Shown here in pieces: positions 46,301 through 57,435 of a DNA stretch of 64,000 nucleotides. Source of the stretch: Heterobasidion occidentale (lineage: Eukaryota; Basidiomycota; Agaricomycetes; Russulales; Bondarzewiaceae); NCBI GenBank assembly GCA_039111635.1, contig JBCAQO010000002.1:434001-498000 (forward strand). Direction: 5' to 3'. Within the stretch, counting starts at the first letter, position 1, and each line of letters begins with the position of its first letter. The translations under genes and the position numbers were made by a program. The notes beneath the pieces are model-generated. The model saw nothing but the letters and a program-made list of their open reading frames with translations, did no database searches and had not been told where the DNA came from.

Positions 46301-47202
46301 TCGCTGAAGATGTCGAGGTAAGAATGATATTCTGTCGGCACCCGACCCTTTAGTCGGTGGTGTCGTTTTCTTCCTCCCAGGTCTTCGTCAAAGCTTGCGA
46401 AACCCGAGGGTTCGGGCTACATTCCTAATGACGGGTTCTCCTGCGCTATCCATTGCGGAGGAGTCAGACGGTGTTTGCGCTTCTTCAGCGACTTTTCCTG
46501 AAGCTTCGCCCTGGGCCGCTTTCTGCTGAGCTTGCCGGCGTTCCTTCCTTTCGGCTACTGTGTTCTTCGAGCCATTACGAGCTTGGCGTTGTCGGGATTT
46601 GTGCTCGAGTAGTTCCATGAACGAGTTTTCCATTCCTTCGTGGGTACTTGGCTCCATTGTTCTTTGGTCCACGTTCCACGAAGGCCCTACCGGTCTGAGA
46701 CAAGATGCGGTTCATCCGCTGAGGAACCTTGTCACCGCGTAGTTTCGCTAGCCATGCCTTCTTGGTAGTGCTTCCTTGCCTTGTAAACCCATACGGTTGT
46801 GGCAATCTCTGGGCAACGATCAAAGTGTACCTCACGGCGCCTCCACCGATGGAGGGGTCGTGGTATTTCAGCCAATCCGTTCCTAGGAGCATGTCGTCTT
46901 TCCCTAGATTGGTGATGAACATTTGGACGCGTTCAGTGTGAGTTCTCCCCCGTCTGTCCTTGACGGTGAGATTCGCGTCCAGGCCTCGTCGAATGAGGCC
47001 TGCCTTGTTGATGGTGTCATCGACGTTGCGAACGGATGGGGCGGTTTAAAGGATAAGTGGGAAGGTTGTGCTTCTGTACCCATTCCTCATTTACCAAAAT
47101 CCCTTCGCATGCTGAGTCGATGGCGGCTCTGGCTCCAGCGCTTCTTCCTCGAGTTGTTAATCGCACGTCAAGTCGAATGGGGGTAATAATGTGACTGTTC
47201 AT
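43360..47202 (-). pseudogene. Gypsy copy 2 pol: protease, RT, RNase H, integrase, chromodomain (frameshifted)
   Basis: Sense strand order: protease 47202-47017 (IDSACEGILVNEEW); KDDMLLGTDWLKYHDPSIG at about 46900; RT from 46341 ([20 protein letters not shown]) to 45700 with FGLCNSPGTFQAMMNM and VYMDDILIFTKTTAEH intact; RNase H at 45493-44939 (ERNYDVHDRELLAIIKALEH, FWTDHKNLEHF); integrase zinc region and core at 44640-44058 (HYWWSSLTKFVHAYVDGCAV); chromodomain 43572-43360 (EEHYEVEAILDSRRQG, YLVKWVGYSEADNTWEP). At least five frameshifts separate these blocks, so no intact polyprotein exists. Confidence 0.9.
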
Positions 47203-47279
47203 TGCTCCAATTCGAATGTATGACGGGGAATCATACTCGAGTTTCCTCGACCCTCTCTCTTCGGCTGGTGAAGGAGAGG

Positions 47280-48494
47280 TCAGGAAAAATCCTCTGCCAG
47301 ATCCACCAACATCTGCCTTTGCTCGGCCTTCCCTACTCCTTGGAAGAGCGCTCGGACGCCATTAATATCACTGATGGGTCCGTTGCTTCGTCGTCCGTTA
47401 GGCGGTACGTAGCGCTCTCCATCGCTCTGGCGTGATCCTCCCCTTCTCGCGGAAGGGTCCTCACGTTCCACCGAATTACCAGGTTGTGATACCCGACGGT
47501 GGTGGCCATGAGAACTCCCCTCCTCCAATCCTCGATGTAGTCGCGCATCGTTTCCCACCGGGGATTCTTGCTCGTCTTCATCCTCCATGTCTGCAGCGCG
47601 AGTTCGTCTACCTCCTCTGCCCACCGACTTGCGCGAATTTCCTCGAGACGGGGGAACGCCTCTACGAGGGGAAGGACAATCAGCTATCCCGTGCCCTGGC
47701 TTTCCGCAATTGTAGCAGGAGAAGGGAGCAGGTCTCTTGCCATCGTATACACGCTTGTTCCGATTGGCGTCTCTTTTGCGAGAGGCGTCAATGTCCATGT
47801 CAACCACCTGGTTGTTCATTCTTCGAGGAGCGGTGGTAGAGTTATAGCGGCGAGCTGGTTGGAGGTGAAAGCGATTGAGGAAGTCGCTTCAGAATGAGGT
47901 GGAGTTGGCTAGGATCGCCTTTTGAGCACTTCGGGCTCTCAAGCGTCCGTCTATTTCACAGGCAGTGTTGACCCAATCTTGGATCGTGTCCTTCGGCGGA
48001 GTTTCCTTGTCATAGATCTTGTCCATGACCCTCGGGTCAAGCCCTCTCTGGAAATAAGGAACTTGTTCCCTGTCGGTGATGTCGGCGTCGGCGGCGATAA
48101 GGATGAATTGGTTTGAATATTCATCCACCGTCATCTTCCCCTGAGAGAAAGACATGAGGGCGCTTCGGGCCTTGTCCGTGAGGTTCGTTTCCTTGAACTG
48201 GAGTTTAAACCTGACAAGGAAGTCGTCCCAAGTTCCTACGGTCTTGGGTGGGGTCGCCCCTACTGTCTTCTTTAGGAAGCTCTCTGCCCATACGCCGGCC
48301 GTCCCGTATCTCATGCACGAGAGAGCGAGAGAAACTTTATCGGAATCCGTCTTGTATCGGTCTGGTTCTGCTGTGAAAAGGAGGAGGCAATTCATAATGA
48401 ATTTCTGTGATTGCGTTCGGTCCCCTTCGAAGTTATCGGGGAGCTTGAGCTTGCCCCTTCCCGACGAGACGGGGGGGTCTGTAGGATTTGACAT
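47280..48494 (-). pseudogene. Gypsy copy 2 gag with nonsense codon
   Basis: Starts MSNPTDPPVSSGRGKLKLPD; capsid domain as in copy 1. A TGA at 47889-47891 replaces the CGA (Arg) present in copy 1 (FRSDFLNRF). Downstream frame 47819-47280 keeps the CCHC knuckle CYNCGKPGHGIADC. Otherwise nearly identical to copy 1. Confidence 0.88.
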
Positions 48495-48964
48495 ATTATT
48501 TCGGGTGTTGATCGGTGTTTGAATATCCGAGGATTCGGACTCAGATGTTCCTTCTTCTTCCTCCGATGTGTCCGGGATTTCCGGTTCGGGGTTCCTGTAC
48601 TGGGGTGGTTCTACCCAGTCTTCTGCTGTTTCGTCCCAAGCCCACTCAGCTTCTGTTCCGTCTTCTCTTGTGAAGAAGTATCGTCCTTCTCGATACGAGC
48701 AGTTATCAAAGTTTGGGGTGCTGGCCGATTGGTGTCGGAGTAATACCAGCGGTTTTCTCTTTGATGGATAGGACGATTGTTCTGTCGAAGTTGGTTATGG
48801 GTTCGTCTAGTGCCTGGTGGAAATCCTAGGCCTAGGTCTTGCTCCAGGGTGTGTGAAGTAACTCTCTTCGGTGGGGGTCTATGCCACCGATGAGGGTTGT
48901 GAGAAAGAGTGTGGCAGCAAGCAGAGTGTGGTGCAAGGTAGGGGCAAAAGCGAGTCTATTCTAG

Positions 48965-49584
48965 TGTTACGAACTGCTCGTTCAATAACCCAAGAGTAAC
49001 AGGTTCTTCCCTAGGTCGCACAATGAACTGAGTGATGGACGGAGTCTCGACTGTATCAGACGTTGATACAGGAGGGAATAATGATTGGCTCTAAGTTACA
49101 CAGTGTGAAGACCGTGTAGGAACGAAGAGCTTCGTATTCGAAGATACGAATGAACGGAAGAGAATAGACTGAAGATCCTCAGCCTATTCTATGGGCCTTA
49201 TATACTGTATGGGGTATAGGGTAAGAGTCCGTGTGCTTCTCCAGGTTTCCATCCTAGGAGAGCTGTGGCCGCCGTCTCTCTCTCCGGCGCCTACTCTTGT
49301 ACTTCTCCAGTCGCACTGATCCATCATGGTGCGACGAGGTGCTTACCCATAAGCCCTAAGCCCATGGCATGTGAATGCCTCCCTTATCACTGTGTGAACT
49401 TCGTGAGCCTCATGTCCCTCTCATATAGCCTCTACCGATGTCTTGAAGAACCATCGGTCTTGTCGGCTCCTAAGGACATGCCGAATACCTTGGTGTACGC
49501 TCCGTAGTGGAGCCGCCTAACATGTGATGCTTGATCCATCGGTTAGACCGGCCGCGAAGGGCCCCGATCGGTCAAGTCATAACA
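48965..49584 (-). repeat. Gypsy copy 2, 5' LTR
   Basis: 620-bp LTR; right flank agtgc completes the target-site duplication. Confidence 0.92.
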
Positions 49585-50039
49585 AGTGCTAAGGCCTCTA
49601 TTTTTGTAGCTTTACGAGCACTCTAGCACTGACCTTATGAAGAATCCCAGAGACCACTAGGTGCTCCCACAGCCTAGAGCAATTCCCTCCAACACCCACT
49701 ACAAACTTAACCTCATGACATTGGGCCAACATAGTTCTTCTTGAGCATTGCAGTCAGCACCTTGTATTATCTTGCCTACTCTTTACATGTATTACATGAC
49801 AACCTCAAGCCCATAGCACCATCCACAGCAGCACTAAGCTCTCACCATACATACCTTGAGCATCGACCACATAGGCAGAGCCATGAGCAACTCTGTAGCA
49901 CACAATTATAGTGAGTTTTATTGTGTGCATTTATTGAACAGTATAAGTCTTGCAATACACTTCTTTTTATCCTTGGCAGAGTTTACCTTATCTCACTACT
50001 ATACCCTTTACTAAATATTGCTTTGTCTCTCAACTATGG
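49585..50039. other. AT-rich remnant of the host element between insertions
   Basis: No coding signal. Probably continuation of the older degenerate LTR-like sequence interrupted at 38876. Confidence 0.4.
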
Positions 50040-50671
50040 TGTTATGAACTGCTCGTTTGGTAACCCAAGAGTAACAGGTTTTTCCCTAGGTCGCAAAACA
50101 GACTGAGGGGTGGATGAAGTCTTTGACTGTATCAGGCAATGACACAGGAGGGAATAATGTTTGTTCGTATTCGAAGATACGAATGAACAAAGGTTCTACA
50201 GTATGAAGACTGTGGGTGAACGAAGGTCAGTATGCAAAGATACCAAGGAACAAAGAGAATAGACTGAAGATCCTCAGCCTATTCTATGAGCCTTATATAC
50301 TATATAGGGTATAGGGTAAGAGTCCGTATGCTTCTCCAGGTATCCATCCCAGGAGAGCTGTGGTTGCCGTCTCTCTCAGCCAGTGCCTACTCTTGTACTT
50401 CTTCAGTCGCACCAATCCATCCTAGTGCGACAAGATGCTTACCCATAAGCCCTAAGCCCATGGCATGTGAATGCCTATCTTATCAATCCGCTGTATCCAT
50501 GATCTTTCCATATACCCTCTACCGATGTCTTGAAGAACCATCAGTCTAGTCGGCTCCTAAGGACATGCCGAATACCTTGATGTACGCTCCATAGTGGAGC
50601 CGCCTAGCATGTGATGCTTGAACCATCAGATAGACTAGCCCTGATAGGCCCCGATCGGTCAAGTCATAACA
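50040..50671 (-). mobile_element. diverged solo LTR of the same Gypsy family
   Basis: 632 bp from TGTTATGAACTGCTCG to GTCAAGTCATAACA, flanked by a 5-bp duplication tatgg (50035-50039 and 50672-50676). Clearly related to the other LTRs but with more substitutions and an internal insertion near 50160-50240, so it is an older insertion or a sister subfamily. No internal domain. Confidence 0.88.
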
Positions 50672-51151
50672 TATGGTGCAATAAAACCTCATGGTCCATG
50701 AGCATCTCTGCACATGGTTTTTCTTTATCTTTTAGAGTTCTAGTCTTGGCATAATGTCAACTAGACTTTACCTTACAATGTTGTGTTTACTTTATCTACT
50801 GTAATTTACTATAAATACCTACTTGTGATGCTGCAATAGACCAGTTTTGAACACCCCTCTATTTAAAGCTCAACTTTGCAAAAAGATCTCGCTTGTATAA
50901 ACAAGTTGCTACTGTGCTAATGTCCATTTCTCCTGACCTGCTGGGTGTACTCAACATTAATATCACAGACAAGACACTTTTGATCATTCTATTTGCCCTT
51001 CTTTAGCCAACCACCAAAGGGCATAGAGTTGACCCTTGTCCTTATCTCTTAATATGATGTTTATTTCTTCATATAAACATGAGTGGTTTACAAGTGATAG
51101 AAGCTCAATATTACTTAGGCAGGTTGCTTTGTCCAATCTCTAGTACTTATA
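50672..51151. other. inner right part of the TIR element
   Basis: AT-rich, no recognisable gene or transposase. Confidence 0.4.
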
Positions 51152-51337
51152 CCTTGCTAGTATTATTCCATACCTCACTTATGGAATTTCAGACCTGGCT
51201 AGTACATTCACTGGTGCTGAGAGTTGAAATTTTAATTATAAATATTCAAACAAGGGGTTTCTGGGGTCATATGCCATGCCGCTTATGTCAAAGCGCGGCA
51301 TCCGATTGCAAAATGAGCAGTCCAGTCCCTGTTGCCA
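51152..51337 (-). repeat. right terminal inverted repeat
   Basis: Inverted copy of 28769-28953. Its outer end lies 48 bp upstream of the MRPS33 start codon at 51386, followed by TA. Confidence 0.85.
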
Positions 51338-51385
51338 TACTCTTAGGCTCTCGTCGAGTTCCTCCTCCTCTGCAGTATTGCCAGC

Positions 51386-51763
51386 ATGGCTTCAGTTGCA
51401 CCCTCTCGTCTCGCAGCCCTCGCGCGTCTGCGATGCTCCATATTCCAAACGTCCTTTACCCCACATCCTTGCGCACCGGTGCCAAGTACCTGCGTAAACG
51501 GCTGGTGGGCCCTTCGATGCTCAACTACTACCCCCACGAAGTCTCCATTGCAAAACTGAATTCATGGAACCCTGGTTGGGACTTGGTGGATCTGAAGGAG
51601 CAACAGAGGGTGCAGGACGTCGATGCAAAAAAGAAAAGAGGCAAAGGGACGCCGAAGAAGGCGAAGACGAAAGGCACGTCTCACGCATATCTTTTCGTCC
51701 ATCGCTTCCTTATAACGGGCCTTGAATATAGCGGAAAGTCGTCGGTCGCACAGGAAACGGTAG
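51386..51763 (+). CDS. MRPS33: mitochondrial small-subunit ribosomal protein S33, apparent frameshift
   Basis: Component of the mitoribosomal small subunit. Expected start ATG 51386 gives MASVAPSRLAALARLRCSIF then QTSF. The conserved body TSLRTGAKYLRKRLVGPSML, QQRVQDVDAKKKRGKGTPKK is one frame off, so one base seems missing at about 51455 (tttacccc; an extra A would give the usual NPTSLRTG). An in-frame ATG at 51433 (MLHIPNVLYPTSLRTG) would avoid the frameshift but drops the conserved N-terminus. Exon 1 ends at 51673, intron 51674-51731 begins with GC (GCACGT) and ends TAG, and exon 2 51732-51763 supplies the conserved basic tail ESRRSHRKR. About 106 aa. The nested transposon ends just upstream. 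Confidence 0.8.
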
Positions 51764-52947
51764 ACCCCCCAAATGCCGTCGTGTATCTTATTTTCCGCTT
51801 CCCTTCACTTCCCATCGATTTTCAAGCCCTTCATACCACGCCTCTCAAGCTTTTGGGCATCGCACCATAAAGCATGCCAGTCAATACATTCATAACCTGC
51901 ACATAAATCAAGTCAAGCGTTTGAGGGGTGTTCTTCAAGTGCCAGCGTCATTATTGAGCAGATTGGTGAGTGGTGGGACGGGCACGAGGAGTCCAAACGG
52001 GGATGATATCCACCCTCTCGTCTCATTCGCAACGGATGAATTGCTTGCCGCTCTTGTGAGTCTCTTCCGTCCGCAGAGCTTGTTCTGGACCATAGGAGCG
52101 GTTTCGTCTGGCTGACTTTCTTTTCATGACAGAGGCAATCAGCCCCAAACACTGAACAATGACCACTTGATTTTGTCTGCATTGAACCTCTCCATGTGAA
52201 CAATATCTTTCACTTGCGACGAGAGAAGTCATGGTGGTCTGTCTCGCTCGAGCTCTTATGTGACAACTTCATAGGCTATATCCACAAGCGAGTGTCAGAC
52301 CACATCCCCACATCGTTCTACCTAGCGTTGTCGGCATCGACCTCTTCGCCGGCGGTCCTCTGCGTGCGCAGGCAATAATGAGAACGCCAGCAACGATGCA
52401 ATAGGTGACTTTCGCACGAATTGTCTCTTCACGTTGACAGTTCGTCTCCAACCCCGATGCTCTGTACAGGTAAATTTGATTGGGATGCGACAAAGACACG
52501 CTTGGTTCAAATCAACACAAGTGGTGATCTCAATGTGAGAGAGACGCAAATATTGTCCACAATTCCCTCGTTTTCATGACGCTCCCTGAAATATTGAGAC
52601 GCTCGCGTCAGACAGAGACCGGACATAGCCGCATAGGACGAAATAGTCGCGTTCATGCCGAGTCCTGCCGAGGCTCGCTGCGCACACTCTGCGCACTGCG
52701 CCCGAGTGCAAATCGTGCTCTGAGCTCTTTTTCACAACGACTCTCTGTCAAGACCATCACTGCTAGAGATTCCGATTCATCAATAACCTAGTTTTCTTGG
52801 CTTGAACTACGAAGCACGCACACACGCACCAAGTAGGTCAGCACATCCATACGATGCCGATGTCATCAAGAACGCTCAATCCTGTTCATCTATAGCATTG
52901 GTGGGGAAGACTCACATTGCTGCCCCCTCGTGAATCACGAATCCACA
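51764..52947. other. intergenic MRPS33 to F-box 1
   Basis: About 1.2 kb without a supported gene. Short open frames on both strands have no recognisable content. The right part (about 52800-52947) resembles the region upstream of F-box 2 (57270-57435), for example gaagcacgc and a nearby gtaagt- or gtaggt-like site, so it probably includes promoter, 5' UTR and a possible 5' UTR intron. Confidence 0.45.
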
Positions 52948-54794
52948 ATGGTAGGGCTCCTTTCGACACTTTCACTGCCACAGCACTGACGTCCTTTTAG
53001 GAAGAAGCTCAGTCCGTATCGCGTCCTGCTACCTATCGACTCAATCTATTCGACTCGCGCAACGTCAACCAAATCGCGCGACTCCTCCTCATACCCGATC
53101 TAGATATCAGGATTGCTGCATCTCGAGCACACAACGAGGCATTGCCCATTTCACAAATACCAAACGAGGTATTGGAGAAAATTTTCCACTTCTACCTCGA
53201 TGGACAGGAGAATCGGTACCAGATGAGGATCCGAGGAGGACACCATGTATGTGAACCGCTGGAACCGTATCCGAAATGGTTCAAGATCACTCGTATCTGT
53301 AGTCGATGGCGTCGCGTTGCGCTTGGCTATTCTAGCTTGTGGTCTACCATTGCCTACGATTCTAAGAGGTGGTTTGACCTCTGCATCGAAAGACTACCTC
53401 CAAATCAGGTCATTGATGTTGCTCTGTATAACATCATCGGCGTTCACATCAATCAAACCATGATTTGTTCACAGATTGGACGCATCCGCACACTAGATAT
53501 CGAGGGATATGAATATTTCATGAGCCTTTTCTTGGATGGCCTCACTGGCCCGGCCCCTGCACTCGAAAAGATGTCTTTAACTATAAGATATGAATATGTG
53601 CGCGGCGGCCACAGACCTGTAGTCATTCCTACAAATTTTATCAAGAGCGCCTACCGTCTCACCGAATTGACGCTAGGTGATGGAGTTTGGATAGAGGATG
53701 GATCATATACTTTGGCCAGTTTAACACACCTTCGAGTGAGATCCAGTGTCACGATTCCTAAACTACAATCTCTGCTTCAGAGGGTCCCGCATCTACGCTC
53801 CGCGAACATCGAGTGGATCGATCAATTCTCTTCGCGCATGAATCATCCTGACTCAATAGTCACAGTGACATTGCCCGATCTGCAGACTCTCCGTGCGACC
53901 TTCCGTCTAGATACTTCAACAGGTGAACTCACTGCCTTTCACTTGCTCCCTAACCTCCGCCTCCCTTCGCTTGCATGCTTGCACCTCGTCAATTATCTAG
54001 ACTGTACCTCTGTGGAGGTTTTGGATCACATGACAACTGCTATGTTGAGGTTCTTGGGACAGCCGAATGCGTTGCCACGTTCTGTTCGCAGCATCGTCCT
54101 ATATTATGATGGCAAACAAGAAGAGAGGCTCCAGTGTTTTTCGTGGGCCGAAGGCGGGAGGACAACAAATTTACCGCCCGACGACATCCTTGCCCCTGTC
54201 CAATCTCCATTCTGTTTTTCCTACGCGTGGCCCTACTACGGGCAGAGCCTAAAGACATCGAGGCTTTGCCAATTTCTAGATTCGATACTCAGGTTTATGC
54301 CTCTCGCGGACGTGCAGACCTTGACCTTAGGTTTGTCACACTGTGAATTTCCTGTGTCTTATTGGCTATCAGCGCTCAGAACTCTATCCCAAGTGGAAGA
54401 AGTCACAATCTATGAACATCGTGACTTAATCACCTTTCTCCGCGCTGCCACTCCTCCCATTGGCGGATGTTCGGGTGAATTTCTCTTTCCCCGTCTGAAG
54501 AGTCTCGTTATCAAACTTGCGAAGATGTCGAGACGCGGTCGACCGCTCGCTCATGCCTTATACCCTTTCATTGAGGGGCGAGGACTAGCGAATCTGCAGT
54601 TGAAGCAGTTGGACTTTGAGACTTCGAATGCCTTTCTTTGTCGGCTCAACAGGCGCTTGTATGGGAAGGTGAATGTGACTTGGAACGGGAAGAAGATGGT
54701 GCCGCACGTCGCTAAGTCAAATGGCCCTCGAGCGGTGGCGGATTCGATGTATGATGGGGGGTGGATGGATTTGGACGAAGGGTCTCAGGAGTAG
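52948..54794 (+). CDS. F-box protein 1
   Basis: F-box protein of the large basidiomycete family, probably a substrate adaptor of SCF ubiquitin ligases. Start codon 52948-52950 is followed directly by a 50-nt intron (52951-53000, GTAGGG..TTTTAG), then one long exon 53001-54794; 598 aa. F-box at about residues 48-105: LPISQIPNEVLEKIFHFYLD and WFKITRICSRWRRVALGYSS LW. The rest is leucine-rich without clear repeats (for example LQSLLQRVPHLRSANIEWID; FMPLADVQTLTLGLSHCEF). It ends DSMYDGGWMDLDEGSQE. Close paralogue of 57436-59267, with the same unusual start exon. Confidence 0.85.
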
Positions 54795-55409
54795 GCGAAG
54801 AGTGGTTTCACCGACATTTGGGGATAAATGTTCCTTATCTGTTGCGGCATTCTTGGTGATCGCCCTTGCATAGACAGCCCAGTGAAAACACAGAATATCA
54901 CCATCATGTATACAACAATGAAATCGATAAAACGTGTCGTGTACATAGTTGTACGACGTTCCTTACCACGGGAGATGCAGATACTGCGATGATGATCTTG
55001 AAGACGTCGTACAGAGGCAGCATGCGGTGAACGGGAGAAAAATGTTGAATATGCACATCTACCATTCGGTCAGCATAGGCAAAGTCTACAAGGTGCCTGG
55101 AAAAAAAATGTGGGATGGCAATGGGCTGGCAGGAATTGAGCAGAGAGTGTCCGGCAGCCGACCGCGTCCGACAAATACGTCACCTGGTTTCATCGCACTC
55201 TCGGCCTATCTCAGATTCCTACGCTCGCAACTTTCCTCGAGTCTGCTTCAAGTCGTCCCGCGGCCTTCCATCTCGCCTCCCGCCATGGCACAAGTAAAGG
55301 ATCCAACGACAGAGGCAAGCACGCGACATCGGCGAACCTCCATGAAAAACCTCGCTCTGCAAGCTCATCTCCGTCGTCGATCGGCCTGTCAAGGCCACTT
55401 GTCGGGACT
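54795..55409. other. intergenic after F-box 1
   Basis: 3' region of F-box 1 (54795-55100) resembles the region after F-box 2 (59268-59560): gcgaagagtggtttcaccga, gttgcggcattct and gatgatcttgaa/gaggacg are shared, showing the duplication included 3' flanks. No gene supported in the rest. Confidence 0.5.
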
Positions 55410-56836
55410 CTTCTGACGGCTGGCTCTGAGCTCTCACACTGAAACGGTAAGCAAACTCACTTTTGTCCACCTTTCACCGCGACATTTCTCCTTCTGTGCT
55501 TTTTTGCGCTAGCTCTGATGCCCACCTCTTTACGAGCACGGCGGCGCACGGGCCCCGCATATCCAGCCTGTCTGCGACCACCTCTCACCCTCACGTTCGT
55601 CCGAGAATGCCTGGATTACCGCGCCCTCTGGAAGTGTCCGAAGGCAGCCGGATACGGTACATTCCCTCTGCTACGCTCGCTTGGAACATTATTCTCGTCC
55701 AAGATACTGTACGCTACCCCCCGCAGCTCACTCACCAGGCTCGGACGCAGTTGACCCCATTCCGCTGACCTGTCCGTTTAAAAAACGAGCTGTTGCCGAC
55801 GCACACCCAGATCCGGCCGCCTCGTTATGACAGGGCAGCCTATGACCAACTTATCAGCTGGAGGGTACTGTGATATTGATCCTCCTGGCTTTCTTGCGAC
55901 CTTCGCTAGTATCTAAACGCACCCCAGCTTCTTCCAACAAGACTCGGCTAGCCGAGAATAGGCATGAATCTGCTCCAATTGCCCGAAGAACTCACGAGGG
56001 CTTTCACGCAAAGATTCGAAACTTGCACCTTGCTCTATCATTCGACTACTAGGCTGTTGGAGCTGTTTCCATTGACCTTGTCAACGTCCCATCCCTTCTC
56101 AAGTGCGTTTCGATGTCGGCATAATCGCTGCGAGCATCTTGGAGCGCGCAACAGCTGACTTCAACGCATCAAGGCAAAGCATTTGGCTGTTGCACTAAAT
56201 GGAAGGAGTGACCTTTTTCTATGATGCCACGAGAGGGAGATGCCCGGTGCTCCAATGCTCGATGTTCTCAAGGATAGAGTAGAATCGAAAGTTTCCTATC
56301 TCCTTATCATATCGGTGGGCGTCATCTTCAGAGGTGTGCGACCAATGGGCATGATTATCAGGCATCTTCCTCGAGAACGTCTTGGAGTGCTGTTGGGATA
56401 TGGACGTGACGCTCTCGATGGCGGAATGGCGGTCCGCCTTTCGCGATTTCATCGGTGTGGAGACGCTCGTCATCAGCAAACGCTGCGACTTTTCCACGTT
56501 GCTTGAGGCTGACACTCCACACGGCGCGGACGACTTTCTCGTCCCCAAGCTGCGGAGGCTTGCGATATGGATGCCGAACGCTTCCGAGGGTCGCCGAGTG
56601 CCGCTTCTGGATAATATCGTCGTTCATTGAAGGGCGAACGGCGGCTCACCTGCCGGTTGAGGTGGCCTTCCTCAGTGGTCCTTTCTTGCGTCGGCTTGAT
56701 AGGCGTCTATACGGCCAGGCGCTGTATGACCTGGGATAGCAAGGAATTCGTGCCAGATACCTCCCGTGCCGGTCGGAGACCTCGAACGGGGTCAGATACA
56801 ATGTATGACGATGGATGGATGGGCATGTTTGACTGA
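55410..56836 (+). pseudogene. decayed middle F-box paralogue
   Basis: Promoter/5' UTR-like sequence at 55425-55500 resembles that of F-box 2 (tcacactgaaa, cgcgacatttc). Coding remnants appear late: 56382-56630 (MAEWRSAFRDFIGVETLVIS; ADDFLVPKLRRLAIWM), 56627-56740 (LRRLDRRLYGQALYD) and the family C-terminus DTMYDDGWMGM at 56796-56836. F-box and most of the middle are lost, and frames shift between blocks. This third member lies between the two intact paralogues. Confidence 0.7.
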
Positions 56837-57435
56837 TCACTCACAAAGTAGGTAGAACGCGGGGTTCATCAGAGAGTAGGTAGAGCAGTTGAGAGGCAGA
56901 TCTCAGAGGCCTGGTTCTGCTTGGGCCCGGGCCGTTATATAGAGCGTGCGCTATGTATGCTCTGCACCATTGCTGTGTGATCGTTATATTCTATACCAGT
57001 GGCATGCTGCGCCAACATGATATCAAGTCTCACAGATCTGTCCAAATAGACGGGAGCCTATGGATATCCGGAGATCAAGTCGTAGGTTGAAGCTGAAGGA
57101 GGATTGCATCCCTTTCTGCCTTTGGGAGACTACCGGAGCGGAGCCTTGCCGAGCACTTGCCGAGCACGCCTGCAAGTGAGTCATCAGTGCAACTCGTGTC
57201 GGACTCGAGGCCTCTACCCTCACCCAAAACAACTGCATGTCAAGCTCATCACACTGAAAACGACACTCATCCAACAACGAACGACGAAGCACGCTCGTAC
57301 ACACAAAGTAAGTCGAACCAGGTCAAATCACGATTCACGATACTTATGTCAACTGACTCGACTTATGATTCAAAACAAGAATTTTGTCCCTCCATACCAC
57401 CAGCGCGACATTTCACTGCTGATTGGGACCTTTCA
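56837..57435. other. intergenic, upstream of F-box 2
   Basis: No gene supported. Probable promoter and 5' UTR with an intron-like segment beginning gtaagtcga near 57309. Confidence 0.45.

Larger units (their letters stand above)
38877..49584 (-). mobile_element. Gypsy chromovirus copy 2, full length
   Basis: 10.7-kb LTR retrotransposon in minus orientation. LTRs are 38877-39492 and 48965-49584; TSD AGTGC at 38872-38876 and 49585-49589. Sense order: 5' LTR, self-priming PBS (agtctattct on plus, 48953-48962), gag, protease, RT with YMDD, RNase H, integrase, chromodomain, extra ORF, motif array, PPT, 3' LTR. Several frameshifts and a gag nonsense codon make it non-autonomous. The 5' and 3' LTRs differ by small indels and substitutions. 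Confidence 0.94.
28769..51337. mobile_element. 22.6-kb TIR-bounded element carrying nested LTR retrotransposons
   Basis: Terminal inverted repeats of about 185 bp bound the region: left 28769-28953, right 51152-51337. Outer ends read TGGCAACAGGGACTGG and are flanked by TA on both sides (28767-28768 and 51338-51339), suggesting a TA target-site duplication as for Tc1/mariner-like elements. When the later LTR insertions are removed, only about 2-3 kb belong to this host element (about 28954-29180, 38284-38876, 49590-50039 and 50677-51151 plus the TIRs). No transposase is recognisable, so it may be a non-autonomous or decayed DNA transposon. Confidence 0.7.

Noticed and set aside
51079..51870. 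263-codon plus-strand frame read as one protein
   Set aside because: A fusion of open TIR sequence with the MRPS33 body and its unspliced intron; the ribosomal protein starts at 51386 or 51433.
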